Assembly: GCA_016786565.1 (NCBI GenBank) | Contig: JAEUVY010000018.1 | Coordinates: 42,790-106,789 of the forward strand | Length of the DNA: 64,000 bases | Direction: 5' to 3' | From: Flavipsychrobacter sp. | Lineage (GTDB): Bacteria; Bacteroidota; Bacteroidia; Chitinophagales; Chitinophagaceae | In this document: in pieces, positions 18,601 through 25,302 of the stretch | How the letters are laid out: every line of letters begins with the position of its first letter | How positions within the stretch are numbered: the first letter of the stretch is position 1 | The notes under the pieces: model-generated | Seen by the model: the letters and a program-made list of their open reading frames with translations, nothing else | Databases searched by the model: none | Told to the model about the DNA's origin: nothing | Translations under genes and position numbers: made by a program

Positions 18601-19980
18601 ATAAGCACTGGTGCCGGTGGCGAGGTGCAGAAACCACTGGCCACCGTGGTCATTGGCGGACTGATCATCTCTACTTTCCTCACCCTCTTCCTGCTGCCCG
18701 TTCTGTACAGGCTCACGGAAAAAGAAAGCAAAAAGAAAAAGCACATGAATAAGTCTATCGCTGCCGTTGTGCTGTTGTGCATGATGGCACTCACTACACA
18801 GGCGCAGCAGCCGGTTCGCCTGGCCGATGCGCTGGATAGTGCAGCCCGCAACAACTACTCGTTGCAGGCTGCCGCTTCAGAGGTGGCTTATTTCAAGACC
18901 CTGCGCAAGACCGGCTGGGACCTCGATAAGACCACCCTGCTGGGCGAGTACGGCAGCTACAACAGTCTGGCAAAAGACAACCGTTTTGCCATCTCTCAGT
19001 CGGTGCAGTTCCCCACTGTCTACAGCCGCCAGAAACAGGTACTGAACCTCTCTGCTTCCATAAGCGAGACCGGCCTTGCACAGAAGAAGATAGAGGTGCG
19101 CACCCGCATCAAACAGGTATTCTCCCGACTGCTGGTACTCCAGCAAAAGAGAAAACTGCTGCTGGAAACTGACAGTATCTACAGCCAGGTGCTGGACAAA
19201 TACAAGCAGCGGTTCCGTCTGGGCGATGTGGATGCTATCGAAATGTCATCGGCCGAGAACCAGCGCTGGCAGATAGCTACACAGCTACAGTCGCTGGAGA
19301 CCGACTATGAAGTGCTGCTCACCCACCTGCGTGTACTCATGAATGCCCGCACGGCTGTGGCCCCGGTATCAGACTCTGTTGCCTACCATCCGCTCAGGTT
19401 GCCGGCATCCGCCACTGACGCCGAGAATCCCTACATAAGGGCGTTTCAGCAGCGGCTGGCATTGTCTGAGAAGGAGCGCAAACTCGAAAGCGCGCGCCTG
19501 CTGCCATCGCTGAGTGCAGGCTACAACAACACCTCCATTAAGGGATGGCAGCGTTCCAGTATGGATCCCGAGCAGTATTTCGACTACAACAAGCGGTTCA
19601 CCTCCGTCAACATGGGTGTGGGTATACCCATCTTCTACGGCGCACAAAAGGCCCGCATCAATGCCGCTGCACGTGCCATAGATCAGCGCCAACTGGAACT
19701 CACCGCGGCTACACAAGAGCTATCTGCAGCGCTGCAGAACGCGGTAAAGACCTATACGCAACGCAAGGCTGCCGTGGGCACATATCGCACCACCCTGCTA
19801 CCCAATGCTGCCACCGTCATCACGTCGGCCAACAGCAAGCTGGCACTGGGCGAGATCAGCTACCTCAACTGGGCCATACTCATCAACCAGGCCGTAACGG
19901 TGCGCAACGAGTACTTTGACATGATCGAACAAATGAATGAAGCGGCTATTGAAATAGAACGCCTTTCTGCCATCAACTAA
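15616..19980 (+). CDS. CusA/CzcA-type metal-efflux RND pump fused to a TolC-like outer-membrane channel
   Basis: A 1454-aa ORF. Residues 1-1043 are a heavy-metal RND transporter, with the N-terminal sequence IKNKLIVFLFVAGLIGWG and, in helix 4, D401, D407 and E414 of the DFGLIVDGSVIVVE motif, matching the proton-relay residues of CzcA. Residues 1044-1454 are a complete outer-membrane-factor domain that itself begins with Met and a signal-peptide-like stretch (MNKSIAAVVLLCMMALTTQA). The product expels divalent or monovalent metal ions from the periplasm and cytosol. An adaptor gene follows after 10 bp. Either the fusion is cleaved after translation, or the channel is also made from the internal ATG at 18745. 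Confidence 0.9.
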   Translation: MLDKIIQFSIKNKLIVFLFVAGLIGWGALEVTRLPIDAVPDITDNQVQIITVSPSLGAPDIERLITFPVEQACSSIPGLKQMRSFSRFGLSLVTVVFHDDVDIYRARQMVSEQLPKVRQDLPNGVGNPELAPVTTGLGEIYQYVLRPAKGYEKKYDAMALRTLQDWVVRRQLLGTPGVAEVSSFGGKLKQYEIAVDQDRLNSHKLTISDIFSALEKNNQNTGGAYIEKGPTVLYIRSEGLTKSLEDIGQIVVKSLPDGTPVLIRDVATVQFGNAIRYGAMTYNDQGEVAGAVVMMLKGENSSAVIKKVKARIVEIQKMLPPGVVLEPFLDRTKMVNNAISTVETNLLEGALIVIFVLVFFLGNLRAGLIVSSVIPLSMLFAIILMNMFGVGGNLMSLGAIDFGLIVDGSVIVVEAILHRFAHGRHFRNISSIDQKQMDEEVGHSTGGMITSAVFSQIIILIVYLPILSLQGIEGKMFRPMAYTIAFAILGAFLLSITYVPMMSALVLSKKLNHKDTITDKLITWLDRKYLPMLRKVLTIPKLAITAALALFAASIVLLMGLGGEFIPQLEEGDFAVETRLLTGSNLSNTIKSTQQASGILLKKFPEVTKVVTKIGSSEIPTDPMPLEAADMILVLKDKKEWTSAKTFAELSEKMTKELEAVPGISVGFQFPVQMRFNELMTGARQDVVCKIFGENLDTLAHYAHHLANIARSIDGATNVYEEKVTGMPQVIINYNRGAMAKYGLNVQDVNDVVNAGFAGQVAGQVYEGEKRFDMVVRLAGDARKKVADIRNLRISTPSGLQIPLQQVADITEVAGVNQVQREQTRRRIIVGFNISGRDVQTIVHELQQKVGKELNLPREYSITYGGTFENMTAAAERLTIVVPIALLLIFLLLYFAFGSVKQGLLIYSAIPLSATGGIFALWARGMPFSISAGVGFIALFGVAVLNGILLVSEFNRLKKEGWTDVNRIIIHATKSKLRAVLMTALVPSLGFIPMAISTGAGGEVQKPLATVVIGGLIISTFLTLFLLPVLYRLTEKESKKKKHMNKSIAAVVLLCMMALTTQAQQPVRLADALDSAARNNYSLQAAASEVAYFKTLRKTGWDLDKTTLLGEYGSYNSLAKDNRFAISQSVQFPTVYSRQKQVLNLSASISETGLAQKKIEVRTRIKQVFSRLLVLQQKRKLLLETDSIYSQVLDKYKQRFRLGDVDAIEMSSAENQRWQIATQLQSLETDYEVLLTHLRVLMNARTAVAPVSDSVAYHPLRLPASATDAENPYIRAFQQRLALSEKERKLESARLLPSLSAGYNNTSIKGWQRSSMDPEQYFDYNKRFTSVNMGVGIPIFYGAQKARINAAARAIDQRQLELTAATQELSAALQNAVKTYTQRKAAVGTYRTTLLPNAATVITSANSKLALGEISYLNWAILINQAVTVRNEYFDMIEQMNEAAIEIERLSAIN

Positions 19981-19990
19981 AAAAACAACA

Positions 19991-21136
19991 ATGAACAGAT
20001 ACATCATAATCATATTATCTATCGCAGCGGGCCTCGTCTCGTCCTGCGGTACCAAAGAAGAACGAAAGAAGGAAACACCCACCGCAGCTACTGCAGCAGC
20101 TGACGCAGGCGACATGGTGACACTAACGCCCGAACAGGCCACCAACGCGGGCATAGCCCTGGGGCAGGCCGAAAAGCGCAGCATCCACACCAACCTCAAG
20201 GTGAACGGCACTATTGACGTTGTACCCGAGAATGTGGTATCTATAAGTATACCACTGGGTGGTTATGTGCGCCGCACCACACTGATGCCCGGCGAACGGG
20301 TAGCAAAAGGTGCCGTGCTCGCTACCATCGAAGATCAGCAGTACATCCAGTTGCAGCAAGACTACCTCACGGCGCAGAGTCGTCTCACCTATCTTGAGGC
20401 CGAATACAAGCGCCAGCAGCAACTGAACAGCACCCGTGCCACCAGCGACAAAGTGTACCAGCAGGCTTTGGCCGACTATGAAGCACAGCGGATACTATTG
20501 GCTGCACTGGCCGAAAAGCTCAGGCTCATCGGCATAGACCCTTCACGCCTTACCGAGAAGTCGCTCACGCGCACCATCAACCTATATGCCCCAATCAGTG
20601 GCTACATCACCAAGGTGAACGTGAACCCCGGCAAGTATGCCAGCCCTACCGATGTGTTGTTCGAACTGGTAAACACCTCTACGCTGCACCTGTCGCTTAC
20701 CGTCTTCGAGAACAACGCAGGCAGCATCAAGGAAGGGCAGATCGTAACCTGCTACTCCAACATCAACCCTGCCAAAAAGTACAAAGCCAAGGTGCACCTC
20801 ATAACGCCGAGCATAGACAAAGACCGCGCCACCGGTGTGCATTGCGACTTTATCGATGCCGATAAGGACCTCATACCCGGCCTGTATATGAACGCCGAAA
20901 TAGAGATGGAGAATGCCGAGCGCAACTGCCTGCCGGAGGGTGCTGTAGTGACCTGGGAAAACGAGACCTACATCTTCGTAGAGACCGGCAAGGACAGCTA
21001 CAAAATGGCCAAGGTGCAGGTAGGCACAGCCGATGAAGGTTTTGTTCCGGTAATATCTGCTCTGCCTGCCGGGCAGATCGTTACCACCAATGCCTACGCA
21101 CTCCTGTCAAAACTGAAGAACAGCACCGAAGAATAA
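19991..21136 (+). CDS. Periplasmic adaptor of the metal-efflux RND system (CusB-like)
   Basis: A 381-aa membrane-fusion protein. The N-terminus is a lipoprotein signal with lipobox LVSSC (Cys19), then an Ala/Thr-rich linker. The body has the usual order: lipoyl/barrel half (VSIPLGGYVRRTTLMPGERV), a helical hairpin (QLQQDYLTAQSRLTYLEAEY), the second lipoyl half (YAPISGYITKVNVNPGKY) and a C-terminal beta-barrel and membrane-proximal domain. It links the RND pump to the outer-membrane channel. It lies 10 bp behind the fused pump gene and is convergent with recF across 7 bp. Confidence 0.9.
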   Translation: MNRYIIIILSIAAGLVSSCGTKEERKKETPTAATAAADAGDMVTLTPEQATNAGIALGQAEKRSIHTNLKVNGTIDVVPENVVSISIPLGGYVRRTTLMPGERVAKGAVLATIEDQQYIQLQQDYLTAQSRLTYLEAEYKRQQQLNSTRATSDKVYQQALADYEAQRILLAALAEKLRLIGIDPSRLTEKSLTRTINLYAPISGYITKVNVNPGKYASPTDVLFELVNTSTLHLSLTVFENNAGSIKEGQIVTCYSNINPAKKYKAKVHLITPSIDKDRATGVHCDFIDADKDLIPGLYMNAEIEMENAERNCLPEGAVVTWENETYIFVETGKDSYKMAKVQVGTADEGFVPVISALPAGQIVTTNAYALLSKLKNSTEE

Positions 21137-21143
21137 CGCCTGT

Positions 21144-22220
21144 TTACAAGGCCAGATAACCCACTACTGCCGCATCGCCAAAGGCGTCTTTTATGCGGTG
21201 GTAGTGGGTGTCTGTTAGTAGCACCTGCCCCACCCCATCGCTGCAAATAATGCGCAGCAGCGCTTCCATGCGCTGCTGGTCCAGCTTCTCAAACACATCA
21301 TCCAGCAGCAATATGGGCATATGCCCCAGTGCCCTGGTGAGCCATGCATACTGGGCCAGCTTCAGTGCAAACAGAAAACTCTTCTTCTGCCCCTGCGAGC
21401 CGAACTGCTTTAACGCCATACCGTTCAGCAGAAACTCCCAGTCGTCCTTGTGTATGCCGCGCAGCGTGCGCTGGTAGCGCAGATCATACTGCAGGTTCTG
21501 ATCCAGCCACGTCTTCAGCGGCTTCTCGCCCAGGTCGCTCTGGTAGCGCACATCCAGCGGCTCGTTGCCACCGGACAGGCTATGGTAATACTCGCTGAGC
21601 AGCGGCAGGAACTCGGCCAGAAAAGCCTTCCTTCGTTCATATATATAGGTGCCGTCGGCATCCATACAGGCATTGTAATATTCCAGCTCAGTGCTGTCGG
21701 CCGATGGTTTGAAGGCCTGCTGTTTCAGCCACGCGTTCCTCTGCTGCAATATGCGTTGGTAGCGCATCAGCCGCTCCAGGTACCCCCTGTCGGCCTGGCC
21801 CAGAATACCGTCCACCCATTTGCGCCGCAACTCGCTGTGTTCGTTTATCAGTTCGGTATCGTCGGGCGCTATCATCACCGCCGAGAACGCCCCTATGTGA
21901 TCCGTCACCTTTTCATACTCCACCTCATTGCGGCTTATCTCCTTCTTGCCCTGCAGCCATTTGCAGCTTATGGTCTCCTGTTCGCCATCGCATTCAAATA
22001 CCCCCGTCACCCTGAAACCATCCTTGCCGTTCTGCACCGCATTTTGCTGATACGAGCTGAAATAACTTTTGGTGTAACACAGGTAGTAGATAGCATCCAG
22101 CAGATTGGTCTTGCCGCTGCCGTTGGCACCGGTGATACAGGTGATCCGGTTCGGGAACGCGAACGTAGCCGATGAATAATTCCTGAACTGTATGATCGAT
22201 ATCTTACTTACCCTCTTCAA
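21144..22220 (-). CDS. recF: DNA replication/repair protein RecF
   Basis: A 358-aa SMC-like ATPase that works with RecO and RecR to load RecA on gapped DNA. It shows the RecF N-terminus (ISIIQFRNYSSATF), Walker A GANGSGKTN (31-39), the signature stretch GSQGQKKSFLFALKLAQ and Walker B ILLLDDVFEKLD near the C-terminus. The start appears to be a TTG at 22220: an in-frame stop lies just upstream and there is no nearby ATG before the conserved N-terminus. A TATTTTTG -7 element lies seven bases before it. Confidence 0.93.
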   Translation of the reverse strand: MKRVSKISIIQFRNYSSATFAFPNRITCITGANGSGKTNLLDAIYYLCYTKSYFSSYQQNAVQNGKDGFRVTGVFECDGEQETISCKWLQGKKEISRNEVEYEKVTDHIGAFSAVMIAPDDTELINEHSELRRKWVDGILGQADRGYLERLMRYQRILQQRNAWLKQQAFKPSADSTELEYYNACMDADGTYIYERRKAFLAEFLPLLSEYYHSLSGGNEPLDVRYQSDLGEKPLKTWLDQNLQYDLRYQRTLRGIHKDDWEFLLNGMALKQFGSQGQKKSFLFALKLAQYAWLTRALGHMPILLLDDVFEKLDQQRMEALLRIICSDGVGQVLLTDTHYHRIKDAFGDAAVVGYLAL

Positions 22221-22227
22221 CCGACCT

Positions 22228-22235
22228 CAAAAATA
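22228..22235 (-). promoter_or_regulatory. Candidate -7 element of recF
   Basis: On the minus strand TATTTTTG matches TAnnTTTG and ends seven bases before the TTG start, implying a near-leaderless transcript. No TTG at the expected -33 distance was found. Confidence 0.35.
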
Positions 22236-22344
22236 ACCTTTGTCCACCATCCGCTGTCGCCGATTTATTCACAGCTACGTGCACTACCGTCTGTTTTTGC
22301 TTGCTGCTGCGCATTTTTTTCTTTTTGCGCACCCAATACTCGTC

Positions 22345-22430
22345 CTCGTTTGCAACAGCCCGTCCCGATTATTTCGGGAAGGATGCCGCGGAGTGGCGTT
22401 TGCAACGCCCCGTCTGCCGCCAGGCAGGTG
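22345..22430. repeat. Composite palindrome cluster (second repeat family)
   Basis: Contains TCCTCGTTTGCAAC, the hairpin CCCGATTATTTCGGG, the hairpin GGCGTT-TGC-AACGCC (22395-22409) and CTGCC-GCCA-GGCAG (22414-22427). The sequence GTGGCGTTTG(C/T)AACGCCCCG and the CCTCGTTTGCAAC element recur at 24451-24505, so this is a second, related copy in which other sequence has been inserted. Confidence 0.6.
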
Positions 22431-22457
22431 TGTAACGTCAGTAAAAACCTACCGGTC

Positions 22458-22492
22458 TGCAAGTCTTTTCGACTTGCAAACAAAACAAATAC
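22458..22492. repeat. REP element copy A
   Basis: Hairpin GCAAGTC-TTTTC-GACTTGC (22459-22477) followed by the A-rich tail AAACAAAACAAATAC. The full 35 bp are identical to copy C at 22551-22585. Confidence 0.75.
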
Positions 22493-22516
22493 AAATATCT
22501 ACCAAGAGAGCTAAAT

Positions 22517-22570
22517 TGGCGCAAGTCTTTTCGACTTGTGTCTAAACCTCTGCAAGTCTTTTCGACTTGC
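22517..22570 (+). repeat. Left arm of 54-bp inverted REP pair flanking the RAYT gene
   Basis: Two hairpins in tandem joined by TGTGTCTAAACCTCT: stem GCAAGTC/GACTTGT then GCAAGTC/GACTTGC. The reverse complement of 23160-23213 matches it at 52 of 54 positions; the two differences (positions 42 and 48 of the arm) are the two partners of one stem base pair, C-G here and G-C on the right. Confidence 0.8.
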
Positions 22571-22585
22571 AAACAAAACAAATAC
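22551..22585. repeat. REP element copy C
   Basis: Same 35 bp as copy A: hairpin GCAAGTC-TTTTC-GACTTGC and the tail AAACAAAACAAATAC. It overlaps the left inverted arm and ends 12 bp before the transposase start. Confidence 0.75.
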
Positions 22586-22597
22586 TAAATTTACTTA

Positions 22598-23152
22598 GTG
22601 AGCACCCGATACAAATTCACCGAGAAATACGCTGCCTATTTTATCACCTTCGCAGTAGTTGAATGGATAGATGTATTCACCAGAAACGAATACCGGAAGA
22701 TTTTCACAGATAGTATTTTGTATTGTATCGCAAACAAAGGGTTGAACGTGCATGGTTGGGTACTGATGACAAATCATGTACACATGATAATTTCTATAGA
22801 AAAGAGCACGGAGCATACACTATCAGATGTGGTCAGAGACATGAAAAAATATACTGCCATGCAATTGCTGAAAAGCATTAGTGAAAACGAAAGGGAAAGC
22901 AGACGGAATTGGATGATCAAAATATTTAGTTTCTCCGGCAGGCACAACAGCAATAACACCAATTACCAATTTTGGCAACAAGACAACCACCCGATTTTAT
23001 TAGACAGCACTGAGAAACTCGGTCGTGCAATGGAATATATACACCAGAACCCGGTTAAAGGCGGTTTCGTTGATCTGCCCGAAGAGTATCTGTGGAGTAG
23101 TGCCAGAGATTATTCAGGTAAGCCAGGTATCATTCCACTGGTTTATTTGTAA
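22598..23152 (+). mobile_element. REP-associated tyrosine transposase (RAYT, Y1/IS200-like)
   Basis: A 184-aa single-strand DNA transposase of the HUH/Y1 type, beginning at GTG. It has the HUH motif in TNHVHMI (H60, H62) and WQQDNHP (126-132), and MEYIHQNPVKGGFV (145-158), which holds the most likely nucleophilic tyrosine (Y147), then the family ending YLWSSARDY. It lies between two inverted REP pairs (22517-22570 and 23160-23213), as expected for a RAYT that recognises REP hairpins. The gene is intact and more AT-rich than its neighbours. RAYTs are usually single-copy and domesticated rather than actively hopping. Confidence 0.88.
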
Positions 23153-23159
23153 AGTTTAC

Positions 23160-23213
23160 GCAAGTGGAAAACACTTGCAGAGGTTTAGACACAAGTCGAA
23201 AAGACTTGCGCCA
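23160..23213 (-). repeat. Right arm of 54-bp inverted REP pair flanking the RAYT gene
   Basis: Hairpin GCAAGTG-GAAAA-CACTTGC (23160-23178), then AG, then the 33-bp element 23181-23213, an exact inverted copy of 22517-22549. The first hairpin differs from the left arm only by a compensatory base-pair swap. It begins 7 bp after the transposase stop. Confidence 0.8.
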
Positions 23214-23237
23214 AACTGGGTGTAACGACTGCTTTAT

Positions 23238-23795
23238 TCACCAAAGGTGTTTGAATGTCCGTTCTAAAATCTCATCCACATCATAGTCGATTTTAATAAA
23301 TCGAGAATTTATAGTATCACCTAACACCTCTGAAATAACTACTGCATTAGTCGCTAATGATGCACTTTTACTGTTTGACTTTATGTACAAAAAATCACGT
23401 CGGTCCATTTGCATCATGTCAATGACAAAACCTCGGTTGCAATTGAGGCGAACTACACAAAAATCCTGATTTTTCATTCCAGATATGATGAACATATCCC
23501 AACATGCAACTTCTCCCGAAGTAGTTCGAAATAAAATAAAAAAACTGTCACTCAGGTTAGAGTCACATGAAGAAAGGTATCTCACCATTTTCTCAAAATT
23601 GAGTGGCTCTAAATCATTGAAAAAAGTACGAAAACCGAATTTTTCAAATTCCGCAAGATCGTCAGAAGAGAGTGTCGATTTCACAGAAGCTTTCCACTTA
23701 TCAAGAAAATTTCTTTTATCAATACTTTGGCCAACCACAGTGATACTTACTGCCAATAGCAAAAACACCAATAAATATCGAACAAACAAATGCAT
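23238..23795 (-). CDS. Exported protein of unknown function, tandem paralogue 1
   Basis: A 185-aa protein with a signal peptide (1-22, ending VVGQ). No known family recognised. It shares a layout with the next gene upstream on the same strand: FLDKWKASV near the mature N-terminus, FEKMVRYLSSCDS, then LSDSFFILFR, RRDFLY and a C-terminal TFKHLW. The conserved CDS-x-x-SD-(S/T)-FFILF core suggests a shared fold of perhaps 160 residues acting outside the cytoplasm. The gene is AT-rich and lies within the repeat-bearing patch, suggesting acquired DNA. Confidence 0.65.
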   Translation of the reverse strand: MHLFVRYLLVFLLLAVSITVVGQSIDKRNFLDKWKASVKSTLSSDDLAEFEKFGFRTFFNDLEPLNFEKMVRYLSSCDSNLSDSFFILFRTTSGEVACWDMFIISGMKNQDFCVVRLNCNRGFVIDMMQMDRRDFLYIKSNSKSASLATNAVVISEVLGDTINSRFIKIDYDVDEILERTFKHLW

Positions 23796-23827
23796 GGTAA
23801 TATAAAGTAGGTATACGAAATTTTATC

Positions 23828-24391
23828 TCACCAGATATTCCCGAAAACTTTTTCAAAATCCGAACGACTTTCCTCATCGAAATGTTTAAAAGCGGTACTT
23901 ACTGTATTATTTCCAAATCTGGTTATATATACACGGTCAGTATTGGTGCCAATGTTGGCAGTTGCAGAATCTAAATTTGCTAATTTATCAACGCTAAAAT
24001 CTCTTTCACTGAGTCTAATCGGTCCTGTCTGAAATTCAGTTGAAGTAAAGGTCAAAATACACTTGGCTTTTTTGTGGCTAATTGGCAAAAATGTAACAGT
24101 GCAACTTGGAATCTCATGCTGATTTACATGAAACAGAATAAAAGAAGTGTCAGACCAACTACTGTCGCATATATGCATGTAATTTTTCATTTCATCAAAC
24201 TTCCTCCCACTTACCCAATTGAGAAATACTGTGTCACGCGCAACTAGTATGGAATTGGTTCTTGTCGCAAATGATTTCATTGCATTTAAAACGGAACTTT
24301 CCCATTTCGAATATTCAAATGAAGGTTGTGCTTCCTGTGAAAGCACCGGCAAACGAAAAAGTAAAATGATAACACAGATTAGATTCTTCAT
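23828..24391 (-). CDS. Exported protein of unknown function, tandem paralogue 2
   Basis: A 187-aa protein starting MKNLICVIILLF with a signal peptide ending LSQ. It shares with its neighbour the motifs YSKWESSV, FDEMKNYMHICDSSWSD, SFILF, RDFS and AFKHF. The open frame continues 45 codons further upstream, but that part only reads through the REP hairpins, so the ATG at 24391 is taken. The pair are about 30 bp apart and probably one transcript. Function unknown. Confidence 0.65.
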   Translation of the reverse strand: MKNLICVIILLFRLPVLSQEAQPSFEYSKWESSVLNAMKSFATRTNSILVARDTVFLNWVSGRKFDEMKNYMHICDSSWSDTSFILFHVNQHEIPSCTVTFLPISHKKAKCILTFTSTEFQTGPIRLSERDFSVDKLANLDSATANIGTNTDRVYITRFGNNTVSTAFKHFDEESRSDFEKVFGNIW

Positions 24392-24418
24392 AAAAAGCTG
24401 ATAATGAAAAAGCCCTCT

Positions 24419-24450
24419 TGGCGCAGGTCTTTTTGACCTGTGTCTAAACC
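24419..24450. repeat. REP element copy with compensatory stem change
   Basis: TGGCGCAGGTC-TTTTT-GACCTG followed by TGTCTAAACC. It is the same element as 22517-22548, but the stem is CAGGTC/GACCTG instead of CAAGTC/GACTTG: the base pair changed on both sides, so pairing is kept. Confidence 0.7.
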
Positions 24451-24502
24451 CACCGCATCCTCGTTTGCAACGAGGATGCGGTGGTGTGGCGTTTGTAACG
24501 CC
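24451..24502. repeat. Perfect 15-bp hairpin plus second short hairpin
   Basis: 24451-24465 (CACCGCATCCTCGTT) pairs exactly with 24469-24483 across a TGC loop. A second hairpin GGCGTT-TGT-AACGCC follows at 24488-24502, and then GACTTGCAAACAAA, half of a REP element. It sits between the 53-aa ORF and the tandem paralogue genes and may also block transcription between them. Confidence 0.7.
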
Positions 24503-24526
24503 CCGACTTGCAAACAAATAACGCAT

Positions 24527-24688
24527 CTATTCTTCTTCTTTCTCGTCGTTATCAGGTTTTATCTTTTTTCTACCCTTCCATTTGGGGTTGATGTATTTCC
24601 AGTCGCCGCCCAGTATCTGTTCGTCAGGTTTCAGTTCGGCTATCGGTTTTTTATGTATTTTGAGGTAGGCAATTTCTTTTTTGTTCAT
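24527..24688 (-). CDS. Small Lys/Glu-rich protein, 53 aa, unknown
   Basis: An open frame of 53 codons from ATG (24688) to TAG, too short for ordinary ORF lists. The product begins MNKKEIAYLKIHKKPIAELK, has LGGDWKYINPKWKGRKK in the middle and ends DEKEEE. The composition is coherent for a small soluble charged protein, without low-complexity artefacts except the Glu tail. No signal peptide and no known domain. It lies on the same strand as the two exported paralogues, separated from them by the repeat cluster. Confidence 0.5.
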   Translation of the reverse strand: MNKKEIAYLKIHKKPIAELKPDEQILGGDWKYINPKWKGRKKIKPDNDEKEEE

Positions 24689-25302
24689 GGCCTGTGGTTT
24701 TGGTGAGAAATAAAGTTAAGAAAATCTCCACCTGGCTGTACAATATTCATGATCCCTTTTTTCTGTGACACTGCAAAAAACGCACTATCACAGATATTTC
24801 TTTTGCTCAGTCGGCAGCATGGTAGTAACTTGATTGATTATCGACAAATAGTCGCTTCCGATCAATCAAATCACAAACAAAACAAATACATCCACATTGC
24901 TCAATGAGAAGCGCGGTGCGCAGAAGTGGGAAGTTTTTGGGAAGTAGTGCGCAGGTTTTGGGAAGCAAGTGCGCAGTTTTTCTGCCGGCCGTTGGTCAGG
25001 TCCACAGTGTTTCATGCACAGAAAAATTTGATTATCAACCAATTAAAACAAAACACCACCAAAAACAGCCCTGCTGCTAAGAGCGACAAAAAAAATCGAA
25101 CAAAATGTGCGCAGTTGCCGGTAATTGATCAGTTCGGCACGGTTACTCCCGGCGGTGGTATATTGAAAACCTACCAATTTAGCCTCGTCGCTCACACCTT
25201 GCAGAGGCGTGGTGCAAATGATGCGTTATTATTTACACACAATGTGTTTAAAGACACCGCAGGAACAAAAATTTTTATAAATTCGCACAAATTTGAAAAA
25301 TA
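24689..25302. other. 614-bp gene-poor leader upstream of pdhA
   Basis: No credible gene. It contains a stray copy of the REP tail CAAACAAAACAAATAC (24874-24889) and four copies of GTGCGCAG (24916-24923, 24947-24954, 24969-24976, 25107-25114), the first three within imperfect units that also share TTTTGGGAAG. The open frame 24926-25303 does not read like a protein. Confidence 0.6.
24916..25114. repeat. Four GTGCGCAG direct repeats upstream of pdhA
   Basis: Exact octamers at 24916, 24947, 24969 and 25107. The first three belong to imperfect 22-31 bp units with a shared TTTTGGGAAG. They could be regulator sites or decayed repeats; nothing in the sequence decides between these. Confidence 0.45.

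Larger units (their letters stand above)
22236..22597. other. Gene-free stretch filled with hairpin repeats upstream of the RAYT gene
   Basis: About 360 bp with no convincing protein gene. It holds a composite of short palindromes (22345-22430), three REP copies (22458-22585) and an AT-rich lead into the transposase start. A 101-codon open frame across it only translates repeats and is not accepted as a gene. Confidence 0.7.

Noticed and set aside
22240..22545. A 101-codon open frame upstream of the RAYT gene
   Set aside because: It only translates the repeat cluster and has no domain or conserved pattern.
22458..23213. Possible CRISPR array from repeated hairpins
   Set aside because: Repeats are few, irregularly spaced and inverted around a transposase gene; there are no regular unique spacers and no cas genes.
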